A DNA stretch of 14,149 nt from Sporomusaceae bacterium (lineage in GTDB: Bacteria > Bacillota > Negativicutes > DSM-13327). The stretch is from the NCBI GenBank assembly GCA_027492445.1, contig JAPUES010000131.1, positions 1 through 14,149 on the forward strand, in the 5' to 3' direction. The notes under the pieces are model-generated. The model saw only the letters and a list, made by a program, of their open reading frames with translations, made no database searches and had not been told where the DNA came from. Shown here in pieces: positions 11,365 through 14,149 of the stretch. A program made the translations under genes and the position numbers. Position 1 is the first letter of the stretch, and every line of letters starts with the position of its first letter.

Positions 11365-14149
11365 ATGATATTAACAGAAATAAGCTTAAAACGTCCAGTG
11401 CTTGCCACTGTCACTATCCTGGCTTTAGTCATTTTAGGATGTGTTAGTTATCTATCTCTTAATATTGACGAATGGCCTGATGTTGAATTTCCTTATGTTA
11501 CAGTACAAGTGCCTTACAAAGGTGCAGCGCCAGAGCAGGTAGATAGTAAGGTTATACAAAAAATAGAAGAGGCGGTAAGCTCTATTTCGGGAGTAAAACA
11601 TATTTATTCCACCGCCGCTGAGGGCGTAGCGACCACTACCGTAGAATTTACCCTAGAAACATCTCCGAATATTGCAGCCCAGGATGTACGGGATAAAATT
11701 GGCCGTATTCGAGGGGAACTGCCTGCGGATAGTGATGAGCCTGTAATTATGCGGTTTGACCCGAGTGAGACGCCGATTGTTTCCATTGCTCTTACGAGTG
11801 ATAAGCTTAGCATCCGAGAAATGACTACCTTAGTTGATGATGTCATCAAGCGACGTTTAGAGACGATTAGCGGTGTTGGTGCTATTACGGTACAAGGCGG
11901 GCAAAAACGTCAGATTAATATTAATTTAGAGCGGGATAAAATTGCTGGGTATGGCCTTACGATTACGGACATCATTACTAATTTGCGTAATGAGAATATG
12001 GAGGTTCCCGGCGGAAAATTGACGCGAGGAGAGCGAGAAGTATCCATGCGTACCATGGGTAATCTCATGACAGCTACTGAATTTCTAGCGGTTCCCGTGG
12101 GACGTAAAGATGGAGTTCAGTTTTATGTCAGTCATATTGCTACCGTTGCCGATACCACGGAAGAAATTACAAGTATTACAAAAATCAATGGAAAATCAGC
12201 AGTAGGACTAGATATTATGAAACAGTCCGGCACCAATACGGTACGGGTTGTAGATGAAATCAAGAGAACCGTAGAAACTATGCGCAAAGACTTACCGGCT
12301 GGCGTAGAACTGGTGCTAGTGCGAGATAATTCGGTGAAAATTCGTGAATCCGTGAATGATGTATTATTTAATTTAGTGTTTGGCGGACTACTCGCCGTAC
12401 TTATTGTCTTTATCTTTTTAGGTAACTGGCGCAGTACCCTGATTAGTGCCATTGCCATTCCGGCCTCGATTATTTCTACCTTTTTCTTAATGAAATTATT
12501 AGGTTATACCTTAAATACCATGTCCTTATTAGCCTTATCCTTGGCTGTTGGTATATTAATCGATGATGCGATTGTTGTTATTGAGAATATTGTTCGCCAT
12601 ATGGAAATGGGCAAAGATAAATTTAAAGCGGCGGCTGAGGCGACCCAAGAAATTGGCTTGGCGGTTACAGCCACGACCTTAACGTTAGTAGCTGTATTTC
12701 TGCCCGTCGCCATGATGACAGGGATTGTGGGGCAGTTTTTTAAGCAGTTTGGTATTACGGTAGCCTTTGCCGTACTCGTTTCTTTATTTATTGCCTTTAC
12801 GTTAACGCCGATGCTTTCAGCCAATTACCTTGAAATTGCTCATGGACAAAAACAAAATAGCTTAGGGCGGATTCTTACTTGGGTAAATATGCATTTTGAT
12901 AGAGCAACTGAAAAGTATAGTAAGTTCTTAGCTAAGATGTTAAGGCATCGATTAAAGGTAATAGCGTTAGCAATGGTAATGTTTATTGGCAGTTTAGCCC
13001 TAGTGCCCTTACTTGGTTCTAGTTTTATGACGCGCACGGACGATGGAGAATTTCAAATTATGGCAGACATTGATGTTGGGCTAAGTGTAGATGGGGCACA
13101 GACCGTTGCAGAACGGATGACAAAAATAATGAATAACATGCCAGAAGTCACCATTGTGTATAGTATTGCTCAAGCCAATAGCCTTAATTTTTATGTGAAA
13201 TTAACAGAAAAACACCAGCGCAAACGAAGTATTGATGCCGTTGCCGCTGATTTACGTAGCCAATTTGGTGCAGTACCAGGGATAAAAGTTAGTATTATAC
13301 AAAATTCCGGTATGAAGCCAGAAAAACCAGTAGCCCTTATTATGAAAGGGGAGTCCTTAGACACCCTAGAAGAAATTGCAAATCAGGCCCAGCGTATTAT
13401 GGAAAATACCAAGGGCGCAGCAGATGTAACGTCCAGTTATAAGCCTGGGAAACCGGATGCTCAGGTAGTCATTAAACGGGAACGGGCTGCAGACTTAGGT
13501 GTATCCACAGGAAGTATTGCCGATACACTAAGGACTTTATTTAATGGAACGGTTGTTAGCCAATTTAAAGATGGGGATGATCGCTATGATGTGCGGGCTC
13601 GTCTCGCCACAGAAAATCGTCAAGGTCTTGAAGATGTTAGAGGGATTTATTTGCCGAGCCTTTATAAAGATGGGGCAGGAAAAACCGTACTTATTCCTTT
13701 AGAACAAGTAACGGAGACCATATATTCTACTAGTCCTAGTGAAATTTTACGTTATGATCGCCAAAAAGAAATAAAATTAACAGCGAATTTAGTAGGTACT
13801 ACCCTTGGAGAATTTAATACAAGCCTATTTAAAGAATTAAAAGCGATTCCTTTGCCGCCGGGCTATAGCTTTGTTACAACAGGAGAATCAGAGCGTATGG
13901 ACGATACCTTTACTAGTATGGTAATGGCGCTATTTCTAGCGGTAGCCTTTATTTTCTTCATCTTAGCAGGCCAGTTTGAAAGTTATATTGATCCTTTTTC
14001 CATTATGCTGTCCTTACCACTGGCAATTATCGGTGCGATTTTAGGATTGCTGGTAATGGGCAGTGATATGAGTCTAATGTCCATGATTGGTATTATCATG
14101 CTAATGGGGCTAGTGACTAAAAATGCTATCTTATTAGTTGACTTTGCCA
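11365..14149 (+). CDS. HAE1-type RND efflux pump, 3' end beyond the window
   Basis: 928 residues are visible of a protein that is normally about 1,020-1,050 long; the frame is open to the right edge with no stop or frameshift seen. It begins MILTEISLKRPVLATVTILALVI, the usual first helix of AcrB-like pumps. The porter domain follows (DEWPDVEFPYVTVQVPYKGAAPEQVD), then the transmembrane bundle with LALSLAVGILIDDAIVVIENIVRHM. Its adjacent D400-D401 match the proton-relay aspartates of AcrB. A second periplasmic loop and second bundle follow, ending LMGLVTKNAILLVDFA, where K919 matches the AcrB relay lysine. The pump uses proton flow to export hydrophobic or amphiphilic compounds; substrate cannot be predicted. 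GAGGAGA lies before the ATG, 11 bases after the adaptor stop. No outer-membrane channel gene is visible; it may lie downstream. Confidence 0.95.
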   Translation, partial: MILTEISLKRPVLATVTILALVILGCVSYLSLNIDEWPDVEFPYVTVQVPYKGAAPEQVDSKVIQKIEEAVSSISGVKHIYSTAAEGVATTTVEFTLETSPNIAAQDVRDKIGRIRGELPADSDEPVIMRFDPSETPIVSIALTSDKLSIREMTTLVDDVIKRRLETISGVGAITVQGGQKRQININLERDKIAGYGLTITDIITNLRNENMEVPGGKLTRGEREVSMRTMGNLMTATEFLAVPVGRKDGVQFYVSHIATVADTTEEITSITKINGKSAVGLDIMKQSGTNTVRVVDEIKRTVETMRKDLPAGVELVLVRDNSVKIRESVNDVLFNLVFGGLLAVLIVFIFLGNWRSTLISAIAIPASIISTFFLMKLLGYTLNTMSLLALSLAVGILIDDAIVVIENIVRHMEMGKDKFKAAAEATQEIGLAVTATTLTLVAVFLPVAMMTGIVGQFFKQFGITVAFAVLVSLFIAFTLTPMLSANYLEIAHGQKQNSLGRILTWVNMHFDRATEKYSKFLAKMLRHRLKVIALAMVMFIGSLALVPLLGSSFMTRTDDGEFQIMADIDVGLSVDGAQTVAERMTKIMNNMPEVTIVYSIAQANSLNFYVKLTEKHQRKRSIDAVAADLRSQFGAVPGIKVSIIQNSGMKPEKPVALIMKGESLDTLEEIANQAQRIMENTKGAADVTSSYKPGKPDAQVVIKRERAADLGVSTGSIADTLRTLFNGTVVSQFKDGDDRYDVRARLATENRQGLEDVRGIYLPSLYKDGAGKTVLIPLEQVTETIYSTSPSEILRYDRQKEIKLTANLVGTTLGEFNTSLFKELKAIPLPPGYSFVTTGESERMDDTFTSMVMALFLAVAFIFFILAGQFESYIDPFSIMLSLPLAIIGAILGLLVMGSDMSLMSMIGIIMLMGLVTKNAILLVDFA

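Noticed and set aside
11604..13037. Several 65-108 codon minus-strand frames inside the RND pump gene
   Set aside because: The plus frame is a continuous, conserved RND pump; these translations are low-complexity Ser/Thr/Ile-rich shadows.

Overview
The window looks like chromosome from a spore-forming Firmicute with an outer membrane (class Negativicutes, for example the Pelosinus/Sporomusa group). This is inferred from the gene mix. A gerA-type spore germinant receptor operon sits beside a tripartite RND efflux system, and the window also has a citXG fusion and a small siroheme-type reductase. Base composition is AT-rich, and strong GGAGG-type ribosome binding sites fit Firmicutes. No transposase, phage gene, CRISPR array, rRNA or tRNA was seen.

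Layout, left to right. Bases 1-83 may hold the 5' end of a minus-strand gene that runs off the window. A plus-strand pair follows: a membrane-anchored NERD-domain protein and a CitX-CitG fusion that makes and attaches the citrate lyase prosthetic group; they are 5 bases apart. Next comes a compact, highly structured RNA element with its own extended -10 promoter and an intrinsic terminator (about 2483-2611). It sits directly in front of a 90-residue SemiSWEET sugar transporter that starts at a TTG. This element is the best candidate here for an undescribed cis-regulatory RNA. The SemiSWEET gene converges on a small sulfite/nitrite reductase-like gene, and a perfect 56-bp palindrome covers the stop codons of both. 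The reductase has a textbook TGTGA-N6-TCACA (Crp/Fnr-family) site about 41 bases upstream of its predicted transcription start. Divergent from it is a one-protein sensor: signal peptide, extracytoplasmic amino-acid-type binding domain, membrane anchor and HD-GYP c-di-GMP phosphodiesterase domain.

A four-gene minus-strand operon occupies 9421 down to 5369, in the order gerB - small membrane protein (possible D subunit) - gerA - gerC. Together these would form a germinant receptor in the spore inner membrane. Its 5' leader holds two 8-base complementary pairs in interleaved order, so it could form a pseudoknot near the gerB ribosome binding site. Divergent from the operon, a plus-strand unit encodes a TetR-family regulator, an RND periplasmic adaptor and an HAE1-type RND pump. 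The pump is cut by the right edge after 928 residues. Two dyads lie over and just after the tetR promoter and are candidate operators.

Several starts were moved downstream of the longest open frame to fit ribosome binding sites: SemiSWEET, sensor HD-GYP, gerC, the small ger protein and tetR. All functions are assigned from motif recognition, without database searches.
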